Source: Trifolium pratense
Lineage: Eukaryota > Streptophyta > Magnoliopsida > Fabales > Fabaceae
DNA length: 64,000 bases
Reading direction: 5' to 3'
Assembly (NCBI RefSeq): GCF_020283565.1
Contig: NC_060065.1
Location: 39,358,409-39,422,408 of the forward strand
A program made the position numbers and the translations under genes. How positions within the stretch are numbered: position 1 is the first letter of the stretch; the number at the start of each line of letters is the position of its first letter. Below are positions 1-11,372 of this stretch, one piece after another. Below the pieces are notes generated by a model. It was not told the origin of the DNA. It worked only from the letters and a program-made list of their open reading frames with translations, and searched no databases.

Positions 1-204
1 CCACTACGTGAGTAGGGGCAAGAGTAGTACAATTTTAGTACTATGCTAAATCCTTATTGGCCGAAGCCATCTGCTATATAGAATGTGGTTGTTCTTCCCT
101 CAAGTAATTATCATATGTTTGGTAACATGTATTGGAGCTTTGTGCCTTTGCACTTTAGTGTATTGAGTTTTAGTTCGATTTGGAATTGTGTGTATCTTTT
201 AAAC

Positions 205-370
205 TCTTTGTATAAAATAGTTTTACACAAATGTCCAATAAAAAATTACTAATTTATCGTATTACTTTATTATTGTAGGGTTATTTTAAAATTAATAATG
301 TGACAATAAAGATAAATAGTTATGATTTTTTATTGGATGTTACTCTAAAATTATTTTACATTGACGACAT
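205..370. repeat. Degenerate MITE related to the element at 15820
   Basis: Two roughly inverted arms, each containing a form of gtccaataaaaaatta next to a stretch resembling ttttacaca, flank an AT-rich core. The arms resemble the terminal repeats of the better-preserved MITE at 15820-16003. No clear target duplication is visible, so this is an old copy. Confidence 0.4.
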
Positions 371-617
371 ATGTCTATCGCCTCTTTATTTTGTTTTTAT
401 CGGTGTTATTTCTTTCTTCTTAATATCCAAATATTTAGGAGAAATTGTATCATAAAATTTTCCATTTAGTTTAAAATTAGAGTATAAAAGATATGCTCAT
501 ATTTCATATAAAAACAAATATTCTTTTGAAAAATCAGAAATTGTATGATATAAACTTCTTTTAAATTTCTTTAATATACTTCTTTTGTTTTACTCTCTCT
601 GATTTCATATAAAAGCA

Positions 618-722
618 AAAATTTTTTTAGATTTATTGAATAACTGATATATTTGATATAAAATATATATCAGATACATCAGTTATTCAATGAATCTGAA
701 GAAAAAAAAATTGCTTATATAT
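618..722. repeat. Short hairpin MITE
   Basis: Near-perfect inverted arms (tttattgaataactgata and its complement around tcagttattcaatgaatc) flank a short AT-rich loop, giving a hairpin of about 80-100 nt. Outer ends also pair (aagcaaaaatttttt versus aaaaaaaaattgctt). It has MITE-like size and no coding capacity. A precursor of small RNAs is possible but not shown. Confidence 0.55.
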
Positions 723-986
723 GAGACGAAAGAAAGTTTAATCTATTTAACTTTAACAAAAACAAATTATTTCAAAATTAATGTTTTTTTTAATAAAATT
801 TCAAAATTAATGTTATTTTTTGTGTTTAGTGTAATATTAATTGTATTTTTAATTATAGAATTTAGGCTCTGTTTGGGAACACCAATAAACTAACTTTTAA
901 AGACATATTATCTCAAAAAAAAAATGGATAGGTAGTCGGAAGTTAAGTAAAAATATTTTTTTTTTCTTTTCACCATAAATTTAATT

Positions 987-1107
987 TAGTTCGGGGATTG
1001 GTTCTGACATCAAGTGATTCAAGTCTCCTCTCGATCGTAGTTGCAGGGATCGAACTGTGGTCTTCTCTATCAAGTTCAACGTCTCACCACTGAACCAACT
1101 AACGATT
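987..1107 (-). repeat. tRNA-derived SINE (family 2), degraded
   Basis: Read on the minus strand it carries a pol III box A (tggttcagtggtga) and, downstream, a box B (agttcgatccctg). It then continues into a shared tail also present at 41266-41410 on the plus strand (gaggagactt and tgatgtca words). It is a SINE relic, not a tRNA gene: no cloverleaf can be folded around the boxes. Confidence 0.55.
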
Positions 1108-3829
1108 GGTAAATTAAGTAAATTCTAATTAAGAATTATTCTTCTTAAAAATTAAATTAAATTTTTTATCAAATTTTCGTCTTTATTGAAATTCATTAAT
1201 AAATTAAGTTCGATCACTTAATTATAAATAATATATCTTTCTTACTACATAAAATCTATCTATATGATCGTGAATTTTGCATTATTCACTCACTCGATAT
1301 ATATAGTAATTTAGACTCTATAATTTTTCCTAAATTAAATTCTATATTACCAAACATCTTTGATGGTTAAAATAAAACAAAAAAAAGTTAATATCAATCT
1401 TAGAATCTACAAGACAAAGTTAGGAAAACATCAATAAAATGGTATCAATGCTTTACAAATAGTACATTTGGGATTAATATCAAATATGGAAGATACACTT
1501 TCTGTTCCTTTTATATCATGGATGGACATCTTCCCAATTGCACACGTTTGTGCGGTGTGACTTCGTGCTTAGCAAGGATTTTGACTGCTTTCAATTTTTC
1601 GGATGTTGCTTTGCATTTTTTCTATTAAACACTTTAGAATGTGATTATGAACATAGTCTCTTTTGTTAAAGATATGCTCGGATAATTTTGCCTTTTTTTT
1701 TTTTTTTAATGATATGATTCTCAGAAGAAGTTCTGATAATCTAAAATTTCTATTTAAAAGGTAAGTAAAGTACTAAAGTTTAATAAAAAATTGTTCGAAA
1801 CAAATTCAAATGATTTATTTCTTGATAAAACACATTAACCACTTCAACTAAATAACTTATTTCGTATTTCTTGAAAATGATTCTTCGTTTTTAGAATGTT
1901 AAAAAAGACTAAAAGAAACTAACACCCCATATAGTTTGGTGGCTTGGTTTGATTAGAAATATGTTTAGAGATGTTTTTGTTTTGGGGATAGAAATGGTAG
2001 TTTATTAACTAGAAAACAATGGGGGCTTAGCCCCATACAATCAGTTTGAAGCAAGGTAATAATGGTGAAATAACATCTAAAAATGATATTCGGAAGGAGT
2101 CATTTTAAGCCTTCTTTCGATAGGAAGCCAGCATAATGATTGGCTTCCCTGAAAAAGTTACGAAGAAAAGCATCCCTAAAAAATTAGTTTAAAATATTCT
2201 ATGTTTAGATATATTTGTGTGTTTATAAACACTAAATTATATAAATCAAGTTTAAAGATAAAAGCTACATAATTTCAAGTTAGAATCACATGATATACAA
2301 AATAAATTTAATTGAAAACCCTCAAACATACCAAAATTAATTTTAAATCTTCAAAATCACGTCTGACTCTTTGAAGCGTGACTACAAACACATATCTAAC
2401 AAGGAAACCATGGACCCCCTTTTTTTTCTTAATTAAATAAAAATTGAATTTTTTTGGTGTGATATTTTTCTATTTCAAAATCTAAAAACTGAATTAAAAT
2501 TTAAATTATCTGATCTCAATTAAATAACTACAAATATATAATGCGTCAAATTAATAGTAGAGAGAATCTCATTTCCAAAAAAAAAAAAGGAGGGAAAGCT
2601 TTTTTTTTTTTTTTTTTGACAATTGGGGAGGGAGGGGAAGCCTTGAGCTGGAGTTGTTGCTATCAAATTTATTAGCCGCTAAGGGTACATGTTTTGTGCA
2701 TGTTTTGTTGATTGCTCTAAAACTTAAGGTGTCTTCCTTTCTTTACATATAATCATCCATGTCTGCTCAAAAGAAACTCATATGGCCACGCGTATCGGTG
2801 TGTTGTCCTACCATATAAAGCATCCATTTTCCTATGGGCTACGGCCCAATACTTCTTATATTTAGTTTGTTTATCACCATGCAAAAAAATAAACAGCAAT
2901 GTTATATCAACATTAAAAAGCTAGACAAAAATACAACATCTTATTCTTTTTACTTATAACATGGTTATCGAAACATACAAAAAGATATTGAAAAAATAAA
3001 TACATGTACCTTCTTTTTAATGGATTTATTTAACGTTTTATGAATTTTTATTGAATGTTGTTAATCTTGATGAGTCTCAATAACATATCAAATGATTTTC
3101 AATTTTTTTTAAAAAAGTTATGGATGATTTGTATGATATAAACTTTCAATTTAACAGTAAATTTTGTAAAATTCGTATTACTTATAATGTTATTCATGAT
3201 TTGTGCACCATGCACCACTTGAACTGGTGGTGGAACCAAGAATATTAGTGAGTCTGGGCAAGAATGCTGCAACAAACAACAAACCCGACGGAAACACAAT
3301 GGCTGCCACCATATCCCGACTTTTTGAAGTGTAACGTACTAGTTTTTACAATACAACTGGCGTAACGAGAAGAGGATGGTGTTTACGTGACCACTAAGGG
3401 CGTTTTGTACTTGCATGAACTAATCTAATTCAAGGAAGATTAAGCACATTGGAGGGAGAAGTCATGACACTCAAAGAAGCAATATGAAGGAATGATCAGA
3501 GGACTTTCTCATGTTATATTTGAAAGTGTTTAAAAAATTGTTGTTGAGGCTATCTCATCTAGGCAAGTTGGTATGTCAAAATTTAGTATTATAATCTCTC
3601 ATATTAAGTCATTATTATTGTTAGCACCAAACTTTTAGATCAAGTTTCTCAAATGGCATGCAGATAGGGCTATTCTATCACTTAGCAAGGATGACTTATT
3701 CTTTAATAGTCGTTATATTTATTAAACGAGATCTCTCGTTGTATTGAGCAAAAACAAAAGACTCACAAAACTTAAAAGTAGTGGAGAATTTATATTCCTA
3801 TTATATTCATATTCATTGCATATCAACGT
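1108..3829. other. Intergenic, no gene seen
   Basis: AT-rich DNA with homopolymer runs. The stretch 2000-2170 contains words (gggggcttagcccc; aggaagccagcataatgattggcttcc) that look like a decayed retroelement 3' end with a short inverted repeat. No open frame there resembles a protein family, and the frame at 3099-3299 (minus) matches nothing I know. Confidence 0.4.
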
Positions 3830-4154
3830 GGCTTAAATGGCCTTTTGGTCAGTGTAAGTTGGCGTGTTTTTATTTTTAGTCATTGTATATTTTTTTTAGC
3901 AATTCATCCTTATATGTTAAAATCTTTTGGTTTTAGTCCCTAAAACTAAAATTCGTAGGAAAACCTGTTTTCATTTGAATTTTCCTGTGAATTTAAAATC
4001 TGCATGTTTCTTGTGAATTTTTTTGCAGATTTTTCTGCAAATTTTAGCTTTAGGGACTAAAAACAAAAATACGGGATGAATTCCTCAAAAAAAAAGATAC
4101 AAGAACTAAAAGCAAAAACACGACAACTTACAGGAACAAAATATTATTTAAACC
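3830..4154. repeat. Mutator-like MITE with 9-bp target duplication
   Basis: Terminal inverted repeats of about 58 bp begin ggcttaaatgg... at the left and end ...tatttaaacc at the right, sharing the word gtaagttg(g/t)cgtgttttt. The flanks are tatcaacgt (3821-3829) and tatcaatgt (4155-4163), an 8-of-9 match typical of Mutator-type insertion. The element is 325 bp and non-coding. Confidence 0.7.
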
Positions 4155-4176
4155 TATCAATGTCTTGCTATCTTTT

Positions 4177-4219
4177 TTAAGTTTTTACCACCAGTTTAAT
4201 CTGGTTCCGGGATCATTTT
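4177..4219 (-). repeat. Ultra-short SINE 3' fragment with 18-bp target duplication
   Basis: A 43-bp insert sits between two perfect copies of aatgtcttgctatctttt (4159-4176 and 4220-4237). Read on the minus strand the insert contains ccggaaccagattaaactgg and ends in an A-rich tail. That is what a severely 5'-truncated, target-primed retroposition leaves behind. Confidence 0.6.
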
Positions 4220-4239
4220 AATGTCTTGCTATCTTTTAT

Positions 4240-4975
4240 TCTTGAATATTTTTTATTTTTTTTTACCAAAATTCATGGATATTTTTTTAGTTTGACTCTA
4301 AAATATTAAATCCCGTCGTTCAAACAAGAAAAATTTCAGTCAAAAATCATACTTTTCTTCATTATAAACTAAGTATAAATCATAATCATAATCAGAATAA
4401 TAATTTAGTTTCCGATTCCAAGTAAACGGATGACACATGACTTGTGAGTGCCAAATGGAAAATGGGCGACGACTGGCTGACGAAGTAGCGCGTGTAAGAA
4501 CAAGTATGATAAGCGCGTGACGTAAAAGGTGGGACCATATTGGTGCGACGGAGTTATCAGTAGTTTCGTAATGCCGTACGTCCGTACAAAAGGACAGGCC
4601 ACCGACCCACTTGCCGGTTTTGATGACTCACGCAAAAGAGACCATCAACACTTTGTGACAAGGATTTCCATTCCACTAAATTGTTTATGACCCCACTAAT
4701 TTTCTTTTCTTAATTTTACTCTCAACTATACAAATTTCAATAATCTTCTTAGGTACTACTAGTACATGTTAGTACTACTACTACTTCGTAATTGCCATTT
4801 TTTTTAAGTTGTTTAACTTATCACACAATGTATTTGTAAAAAAAATATATATATATATAATTATCACACAATGAAATTAATAAGCTTGTCTTTAAATTTG
4901 TATTCATCAATCAATTTTATCCTAACTTTTTCTTGAAATATTTGATACTTCTTTCGTTGTTTTTTCCAGATAGTT
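4240..4975. other. Intergenic; locally GC-richer block
   Basis: The stretch 4420-4640 is clearly more GC-rich than its surroundings and contains tgacgtaa, tgactcacg and several cg-containing words, reminiscent of a promoter or old exon. No frame within it matches a known family, so it is left unassigned. Confidence 0.3.
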
Positions 4976-5090
4976 ATTGGTTAGAAATTACACCCTTAAG
5001 AAAAATAAGTAGGGTGTCCAAATTTCGAACTCTAACTCCTACATATAACATGTGATGTCTCAACCAACTAAGTTAAGCTCACGGAAACAA
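4976..5090 (-). repeat. tRNA-derived SINE (family 1), degraded
   Basis: Same arrangement as the well-preserved copy at 63608-63754. On the minus strand it has gcttaacttagttggttgag (box A region), a box B relic around gttcgaaatttgg, and a trailing segment related to cacc...gaaattt. Several positions are mutated, so it is old. Confidence 0.55.
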
Positions 5091-5874
5091 TACTTCTTTC
5101 AATTTGATTGAAATAAAAATCAAATAAATTTGACTGTAAATTTTTGTCATTAAGAGTACGTGTTATTGCCATATAATCAAGAACCTATTTGATCAAAAGC
5201 TTTGATAAAGTGAAAAACTTTTCACTTTCTTCCTTTCCATATGTGCACTCATTCAAACAAGGACTAAATTTATATTAATTATGATAAAACAAGGATGCAA
5301 TTGATTGTTTTTGTAAAATAAAATTTTATTTTCTACCTCTTAATGGAGAAATTACAACACTTGAAATATGATCATGAATTTTAAAATTGTCTATCAAAAT
5401 ACAATGATTGGTTGAATATTTTAAACAAACAAATTATACGTATAAATACTTTATCACTCAACCCACATCCTAATAAACCAACTTTAAAAATATAGAGGTT
5501 GGAGATGAAATTCATTTTTGAGTTTTCTCTGCAATTATTATACACAGAACCATCACCCATCATATCTATATTTGAGTTTGAAGAAAATTGGAGGGAATTG
5601 AAATTAGGGATTTAAGATTGTTAATGAAATTGGGGGTATTTTAAGTTTAATCTTAATTATTTTTTATATTTTTTAATCCCTAAAAAATAATTTTACATGC
5701 ACTTTTAGTTAATGTTGTTAACTCCATATTTATTTTTAAATGATGTTTTTTTTCCTTCTTTTGCTGCTAAGAATAATAAACAAGGTCCCCTTTACAAAAA
5801 ATAAGTTCAAAATTTGATTTCAATTATATTTAATTTATGTCATTTTAAAAATTCTAAATTTTAATAAATGAGCT
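5091..5874. other. Intergenic, no gene seen
   Basis: AT-rich non-coding sequence. I see no protein homology, tandem repeat or clear transposon end here. Confidence 0.4.
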
Positions 5875-5888
5875 TTTTACAATGTTCT

Positions 5889-6275
5889 TTTTTTTTTTTT
5901 GAAGGGAAAAAGATTTATTGAGAAAAATTAATCAGGAGGTACAAAATCTTTATCTTTTTGGATAAAGGGCCATATACAAGTTGGGACACAATTGATCCAC
6001 TCACTATTGGGCTCTATTTCAGCCCATTTAGCCATCTCATGAGCAACCCGGTTGGCACTTCTAGGTACCCATCTGATATCAGCATTAGGGTTTTCTTCCA
6101 GAAAAATTATGCTGCGCTGAACGATCCACCCCCAATCTTTTCTTATCCTCATTCGACCTTTGATAGCTTTCACGATGGTTTGAGAGTCCGTCTCCAAGAC
6201 AACTTGATGATTAATGAATTTCACAACCCATTCCATTGCATCATTCAGAGCTAGAGCTTCTCCTAGGGACAACTG
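5889..6275 (-). mobile_element. 5'-truncated LINE, RNase H-like C-terminus
   Basis: The minus strand encodes the end of a LINE polyprotein with an RNase H-like (RVT_3) domain: SLGEALALNDAMEWV, LETDSQTIVKAI and VPRSANRVAHEMAKWA are the signature blocks. Transcription would run to a poly(A) tail, seen as the T-run at 5889-5900. The insert is bounded by a perfect 14-bp target duplication, ttttacaatgttct, at 5875-5888 and 6276-6289. Everything upstream of the RNase H region is missing, so this is a dead-on-arrival copy. The first ~13 codons of the open frame belong to flanking DNA. Confidence 0.85.
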
Positions 6276-6357
6276 TTTTACAATGTTCTGAATAAACATA
6301 TCTATAAACAATCATACAAAAATTTAAAATTTTAAGAATAATGAAACAAATTTAATT

Positions 6358-6587
6358 TAAATAATGCTAAGGAACACACTCTTTAATAGTACACACACTT
6401 CTGTCAACAAAAAAAAAATAGTACACACACATTGTGACACACTCTCTTCTATTAGTTGAAACTCATATGAATCCCATAAAATAATGTGTGTTCCATATAA
6501 ATTTTACGGGACCATATGAATTTTAGCAAATAAAAGAGTATATTAAGATATGTGTTAGAGAGTCTGTTGTGTTAACACTCCTCATTT
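6358..6587 (+). repeat. MITE family copy (plus) containing a micro-insertion
   Basis: Begins ataatgctaagga and ends gttaacactcctc. The same element recurs in inverse orientation at 8173-8365 (aggagtgctatcac...cagcattattt). Shared internal words include catatgaattt, agagtat and gtgttagaga. At 6399-6416 an 18-bp piece (ctgtcaac plus an A-run) is flanked by a 14-bp duplication, aatagtacacacac, at 6385-6398 and 6417-6430: a SINE tail fragment inserted into the MITE. Confidence 0.55.
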
Positions 6588-6589
6588 GA

Positions 6590-7190
6590 TTTTAATAGCA
6601 ACTACAACAACTTGCAGCAAAATCTTAGGCAATAAAAAATAATAAAATCAAGTAAGAACTAAATCTTAGAACATCCCTTTTTTTTTTGGGTACATCTAGC
6701 ACATCTCATTTTATAGAAATGAAAATTATATTTAGTCTTGAAATTAATGTAGGACCAATCCAATCAAGGATTCTACATCATAGTTAATTTTTGTGCACTA
6801 TTTATGAGTTGTACTTGACTTTTATCTTTCGCATTTTCTGAAATTACCAAATTAACTTCCTTAGTTTTTAGGAAGCGGGAGACAATTTTTTGACTCAAAC
6901 ACATACGTCCCCTTGAATGAAAAATATTATGGAAAAAGAGTTCGTAAATAAACTAATTCTATTAAAAACCAGTTTGAAACTAAACCCGCACAAAGATGTA
7001 AAGTTGTTGTAAACCCTGAAACTGGTTTGAGAAATAAATTCGTTTTTACTAAATTGATTTTTATGAACTAAACCGAACCATTAACATAATTTCGATATAA
7101 TAATTCACACTATTACCTACTTCTTTTCTTCTTTTTTGTGGTCGAAAACATCAAGATCCAGCTCATTTGAACAACACATTTTTTGGCCTG
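6590..7190. other. Intergenic, no gene seen
   Basis: AT-rich sequence with no recognisable coding or repeat signature. The poorly conserved short frames here match no family I know. Confidence 0.35.
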
Positions 7191-7379
7191 GGTTGTATAA
7201 ATTTGGCTACACACATGACACTTAAATGTTGGCTTTTGTTCCACTGATTATTTACTTTGCAAGTCCCCCCTGTCTCATGTCCATTGGCTCTGCACCAATA
7301 TCACTAGACTCTAATGAAGAGGGATTATTATTCGTTGCTGGACCCATGTATTTGCTAGGCTTCTTAATTTATTTATTGA

Positions 7380-8060
7380 GATTTTTTTTTTGCCAATTTA
7401 CTTATTTTTGTGTGCCCTACGTATTTCCATTTTTATCTTTTCGCTATTTAAGTAGTGAATATCATAAAAATGAGAAATTTTATAAATGTCATCCGCTACT
7501 TAACTAACAAACATTATATATTTTTTTTATAAGGTGTCTTTGGGGGACGCGAGAAAATAGGTATGGTAGCAACAAAAATTCTCTTATTTATTTTGTTAGC
7601 GTGATGTCGATACAAAATTTTTGTGTTGAGCAAATAAGATAAATTCTCTATTCTCAACTGAATTTTTTCTATACGAGTCAGAGATCAAACCTCTCGCCAT
7701 GCCAAACTCTTAATTTTTATTTTTTAATCTGATGTCACAAAATGGTTAGGCTTTCAAATCAGGATTAGCAAACTGATATAAGTATAGACAAATGGGAAGG
7801 AATGGACTACAAAACAGTTATTTGAAGAGTGGGCCTCTTTTTGACAGATTAGGTCCACATGGGCCAATTATGCCTCCGGTCCAATCCCTGGATTATCAAT
7901 CAAATATTGTAGTGATTTTTTTTTCTTTCTTTCGATCTACCTACTTCTCGCGTGTGGTACGCGTTTCCATTTTTATTCTTTCGTTATTTAAGTAGCAAGA
8001 TGACGTTATAAATGAGAAATTTTATAAAAAACAAATCTAGTAGGTGTCTTTTGGGGTGTA
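7380..8060. repeat. Local tandem duplication of a ~130-bp non-coding segment
   Basis: The segment around 7385-7500 (tttccatttttatctttt, tatttaagtagt, gagaaattttataaa) recurs at 7918-8040 with the same word order. A word like aggtgtcttt follows each copy (about 7534 and 8042). The small frames at 7226 and 7792 lie across these copies and have no homology, so I do not call them genes. Confidence 0.5.
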
Positions 8061-8172
8061 TCCGCTACCTATGTAGTGGAAAATGATATTTGGTAAATTC
8101 ATGGGGCGCACGAAAAAATGAGTAGAGTGGTAAAATAAAATCTCAATATTGCATGCATATATCTTACATTGA

Positions 8173-8365
8173 GGAGTGCTATCACCGTAATCTCTAACAC
8201 ATCTTTTTTAACATACTCTTTTTTATGGGCTAAATTCATAATAGTTCCATTGTATCATGTGTACCCGATATAAATTTGGCAAAATCCATATGAATTGTAA
8301 TAGATAAAAAAATAGTGTGTTTAAAAGGTATGTATTAGAGAATGTATTATCAGCATTATTTTTTT
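8173..8365 (-). repeat. MITE family copy (minus)
   Basis: Reverse-orientation relative of 6358-6587; its complement starts ataatgctgataatac and ends ggtgatagcactcctc. Non-coding. Confidence 0.5.
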
Positions 8366-8983
8366 GGATTTTAGTTTTCTTTTTGAATTTTTCTTTAAAT
8401 GATTTATTGCTACCTTCATCAATCAATATGTCATAAATTACGAAAATTAAGGAAGTTGGTAGTAATATTTAATTTTGGTTACAACAATTTTTTTATTTTA
8501 TTTTTACCGAAACAATGTTTTTAACAACAATCTTTTTGTTGTTGAAAACATGTAGTAAACATCAACATTTAATTTGTTAATAATAAATATTATTTAATTT
8601 TTTTAATTAAAATCTCTTCTTCTCTAAACTTGTGAAAAAAAATCTTTAATAACGTTTGAATTCCAAGACTTGATTTGGAAGAAAATTGACGAGTACAACC
8701 GTACATATACGAACGACAAGTTTGGTCACTCAAATCATATCTAAGAAAATGATTCCATTCACACACAGCTACCACTTTTATTGTCCCTTTCATTTGCGGA
8801 AACTAATTAATGCTAGTCCTACCATTGCTGCTGGAAAACTCACCATATGAAGCTTCCGGGAAATCTAAGGAAACACGATTTTGTGTGATTGAAAATTCAT
8901 AAAAAAAAATTCAACACTCGACCGACACACCTTTTATTTATGGACCTATCAGAATTATCCACTTCAGCATATATACTGATGTA

Positions 8984-9107
8984 CTCCCTCCGTCCCAAAA
9001 TATAAGGGAAAATTGGTCAACCAAAGTTGATGTATCTAGTCCAAATTTTTAACCAAATACATTAACTTTCTTTGACCAATTTTCCCTTATATTTTGGGAC
9101 AGAGTAG
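8984..9107. repeat. Stowaway-type MITE
   Basis: A 124-bp element flanked by TA on both sides (8982-8983, 9108-9109). Its terminal inverted repeats start ctccctccgtcccaaaat and pair with the right end attttgggacagagtag over about 35 bp. TA target and CTCCCTCCGT terminus are the Tc1/mariner-derived Stowaway signature. Confidence 0.85.
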
Positions 9108-9236
9108 TATGTCATTGGAGAATTCACTTAAGAAAATGTCATCATGTTAATGATAGAAATAATATAAAATTATTGATGTGACTCTATCTTATATACAACT
9201 AACCCTATTTTTCATAAAAAAATAATTTAAAAACTT

Positions 9237-9265
9237 GAAAGTCGTCAACGGCAATAACGACTTTC
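9237..9265. repeat. Hairpin 1 of an ACGACTT hairpin series
   Basis: Perfect 9-bp arms gaaagtcgt / acgactttc around an 11-nt loop. Two related hairpins (10592-10620; 10647-13492, split by an insertion) follow on the same chromosome segment. Confidence 0.5.
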
Positions 9266-9276
9266 ATTAAAATATG

Positions 9277-10577
9277 TGTTGAAATTTGGGGAATTTAGGT
9301 GAAAGAATATGAGAAAATAATAAGGAACAATAAAATATTATTGATAATGGAGTCGATAACCCTAATTACAATATTTACATTACTATTTACATAAATAAAA
9401 TAGTATGATTACCTTGGTATTTATAACCAAGTGAATAAACTTAAATCTAAACTAAATCCCTTTATTATAGGGCTAAGAATAAACAAACCAAATCATAGAG
9501 ATATTTTCTCAACAAATAATATAATATTTTCTATATTCTAACACTCCCCCTCAAGCTAAAGCTTACTAAGCTTTAAGCTTGTTACAAAATTAACCCTAAA
9601 AATAAATTAAATCCATTGATAGCAAGCCATAAAGAGCAGCAATCAAAGAAGTAGTAAAGCAGCGACCGAAGAGATGAATCCATATCAAATTAAGTAAAAA
9701 TGTCTGCAGATTAAAGTATCACAAACGGGGTATGCCCGCGGATTAACGTATCACAAACGGGGTATGCCCGCGGATTAAGGGAAAACAAACGGGGTATGCC
9801 CGCGGATTAAGGTATCACAAACGGGGTATGCCCGCGAATTAAGGGATCACAAACGGGGTATGCCCGCGGATTAAGGGATAATAAACGGGGTATGCCCGCA
9901 AATTAAGGGATCACAAACGGGGTATGCCCGCGGATTAAGGGATCACAAACGGGGTATGCCCGCAGATTAAGGTATCACAAAACAGGTAATTAGGCCACCA
10001 AAACAAGATCAAGAGAGACTGATGATCAATCTTGGGAAAAAACGGTGGTTAAAGGTAAAGGATTCATGGAAAATTGGCATGTGACTGCATGTGTTAAGTA
10101 ACCTATCAATAAGGGTTAGAAAAGAAAGCAAAGGGGTAAACAAGAACCACAAAGGTGTGGAACAAAATAAAAATAAATTCTAATGACGGCTAGGGTTTAT
10201 ATGAAAAAAAGATAAAAAAGGTAAAGTGAAGAATAACCAAGAATTAATTATTCTCGGGAGAAATTGCAGCGGAATTATGTTTCAAGGTGGATACCATGGC
10301 TCTGATACCATGTTGAAATTTGGGGAATTTAGGTGAAAGAATATGAGAAAATAATAAGGAACAATAAAATATTATTGATAATGGAGTCGATAACCTTAAT
10401 TACAATATTTACATTACTATTTACATAAATAAAATAGTATGACTACCTTGGTATTTATAACCAAGTGAATAAACTTAAATCTAAACTAAATCCCTTTATT
10501 ATAGGGCTAAGAATAAACAAACCAAATCATAGAGATATTTTCTCAACAAATAATATAATATTTTCTATATTCTAACA
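9277..10577 (-). mobile_element. Small non-autonomous LTR retrotransposon (TRIM-like), minus strand
   Basis: Two 267-bp LTRs (9277-9543 and 10311-10577) begin tgttgaaatt and end attctaaca. They are flanked by a perfect 5-bp target duplication, atatg, at 9272-9276 and 10578-10582. Orientation comes from the priming sites. Next to the right-hand LTR the minus strand reads tggtatcagagcc, the site complementary to initiator tRNA-Met. Next to the left-hand LTR it reads ttgagggggag, a polypurine tract. The 767-bp interior has no open frame and holds eight 32-bp tandem repeats (9721-9976). The two LTRs look almost identical by eye, so the insertion is fairly recent and would need proteins from another Copia-type element. 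Confidence 0.9.
9721..9976. repeat. Eight 32-bp tandem repeats inside the small LTR element
   Basis: Each unit starts acaaacggggtatgcccgcg and ends gattaagggatc or a close variant; unit starts are 9721, 9753, 9785, 9817, 9849, 9881, 9913 and 9945. A partial unit precedes (9701-9720). The cggg..cccg words within each unit can form a small stem. Units are directly abutting, so this is a minisatellite, not a CRISPR array. Confidence 0.95.
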
Positions 10578-10591
10578 ATATGGAAAAAAAT

Positions 10592-10620
10592 CAAAGTCGT
10601 GCATGCCATCCACGACTTTG
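10592..10620. repeat. Hairpin 2 of an ACGACTT hairpin series
   Basis: Perfect 10-bp arms caaagtcgtg / cacgactttg around a 9-nt loop containing catgcca. Without the two LTR elements it would lie about 60 bp from hairpin 1 and about 55 bp from hairpin 3. Confidence 0.5.
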
Positions 10621-10717
10621 CTTATAAGCTGAGGGAAAAAAAATGTGGTGTAAGTCGTACATGGCAACTGTTGGGAATTGCCTTGAAAACGTGGAAAAAA
10701 CACTAATCTGCTGTTTT

Positions 10718-10868
10718 TCGCCCCGGGCGAAAAACTTGTGCCCCGGGCGAAATTTGAAGCAGGAAAAAGGGAGCTCTCTGTTTTCTTTTCGCCCCAGGCG
10801 AAAAAACTGGTGCCTCAGGCGAAAATTTTCGCCCCAGGCGAAAAAAGTGGTGCCTCGGGCGAAAATTG
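10718..10868. repeat. GC-rich gccccgggcgaaa repeats within the LTR
   Basis: Six short copies of a (g)cc(c/t)c(g/a)ggcgaaa word occur in about 150 bp, spaced irregularly, in an otherwise AT-rich context. Each core (cgcccnrggcg) is self-complementary. The block is duplicated with the other LTR (about 12864-13014). Role unknown; it lies upstream of the presumed transcription start. Confidence 0.7.
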
Positions 10869-11372
10869 CTGCAGGGTATTTAAAGGGTCACGTTTTCTGT
10901 TTTTAAGAGCAAGTTTTGAGGGTTTCTTTCACCAAAACGGCGGCTAGGGTTAAGAGGGTTACTCTTGGTTCATCTCTAGGTTTTGGGTGTTGATTCTTTC
11001 ATCTTGTAATCACTTATCATTGAAATCTCTTGGTCACGGGAAGAGATTTGGGAAAAGGGTAGAATTAGGGTTGAAGTCTAATTCTTGCAACTCTTTTGTA
11101 TTGAATCGTTGTAATCAAGTTTTTCATTGATAGTGGAACAAAGAGCTGCTCTCTCCCCCAGACTAGGTCGGTTTTGACTGAACTGGGTAAACAATTGCTT
11201 CGTGTTCTTACAGTTTTATTACTTATTTTTGTTCGTGATTATTATTGCTATTTCCACGTTTTTGATTGCTTATTCGATTTGCTCCACACATCAAGATTAT
11301 TGGTGTGATTATTAAAGAATTCACAACAATTGGCGCCCACCGTGGGGCAAAGGATCAAACGAATTAAGTATC

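Noticed and set aside
4405..4635. 76-codon minus-strand frame in a GC-richer block
   Set aside because: No recognised domain or leader; the block may be an old promoter or exon but evidence is too thin to call.
9721..9976. CRISPR-like array of 32-bp direct repeats
   Set aside because: Units abut with no spacers and lie inside an LTR element in a plant genome; it is a minisatellite.
10643..10947. Repeated-peptide frames (PRAK..) in both LTR copies
   Set aside because: Products of translating the GC-rich LTR repeats; present in all LTR copies with no gag- or host-like features.
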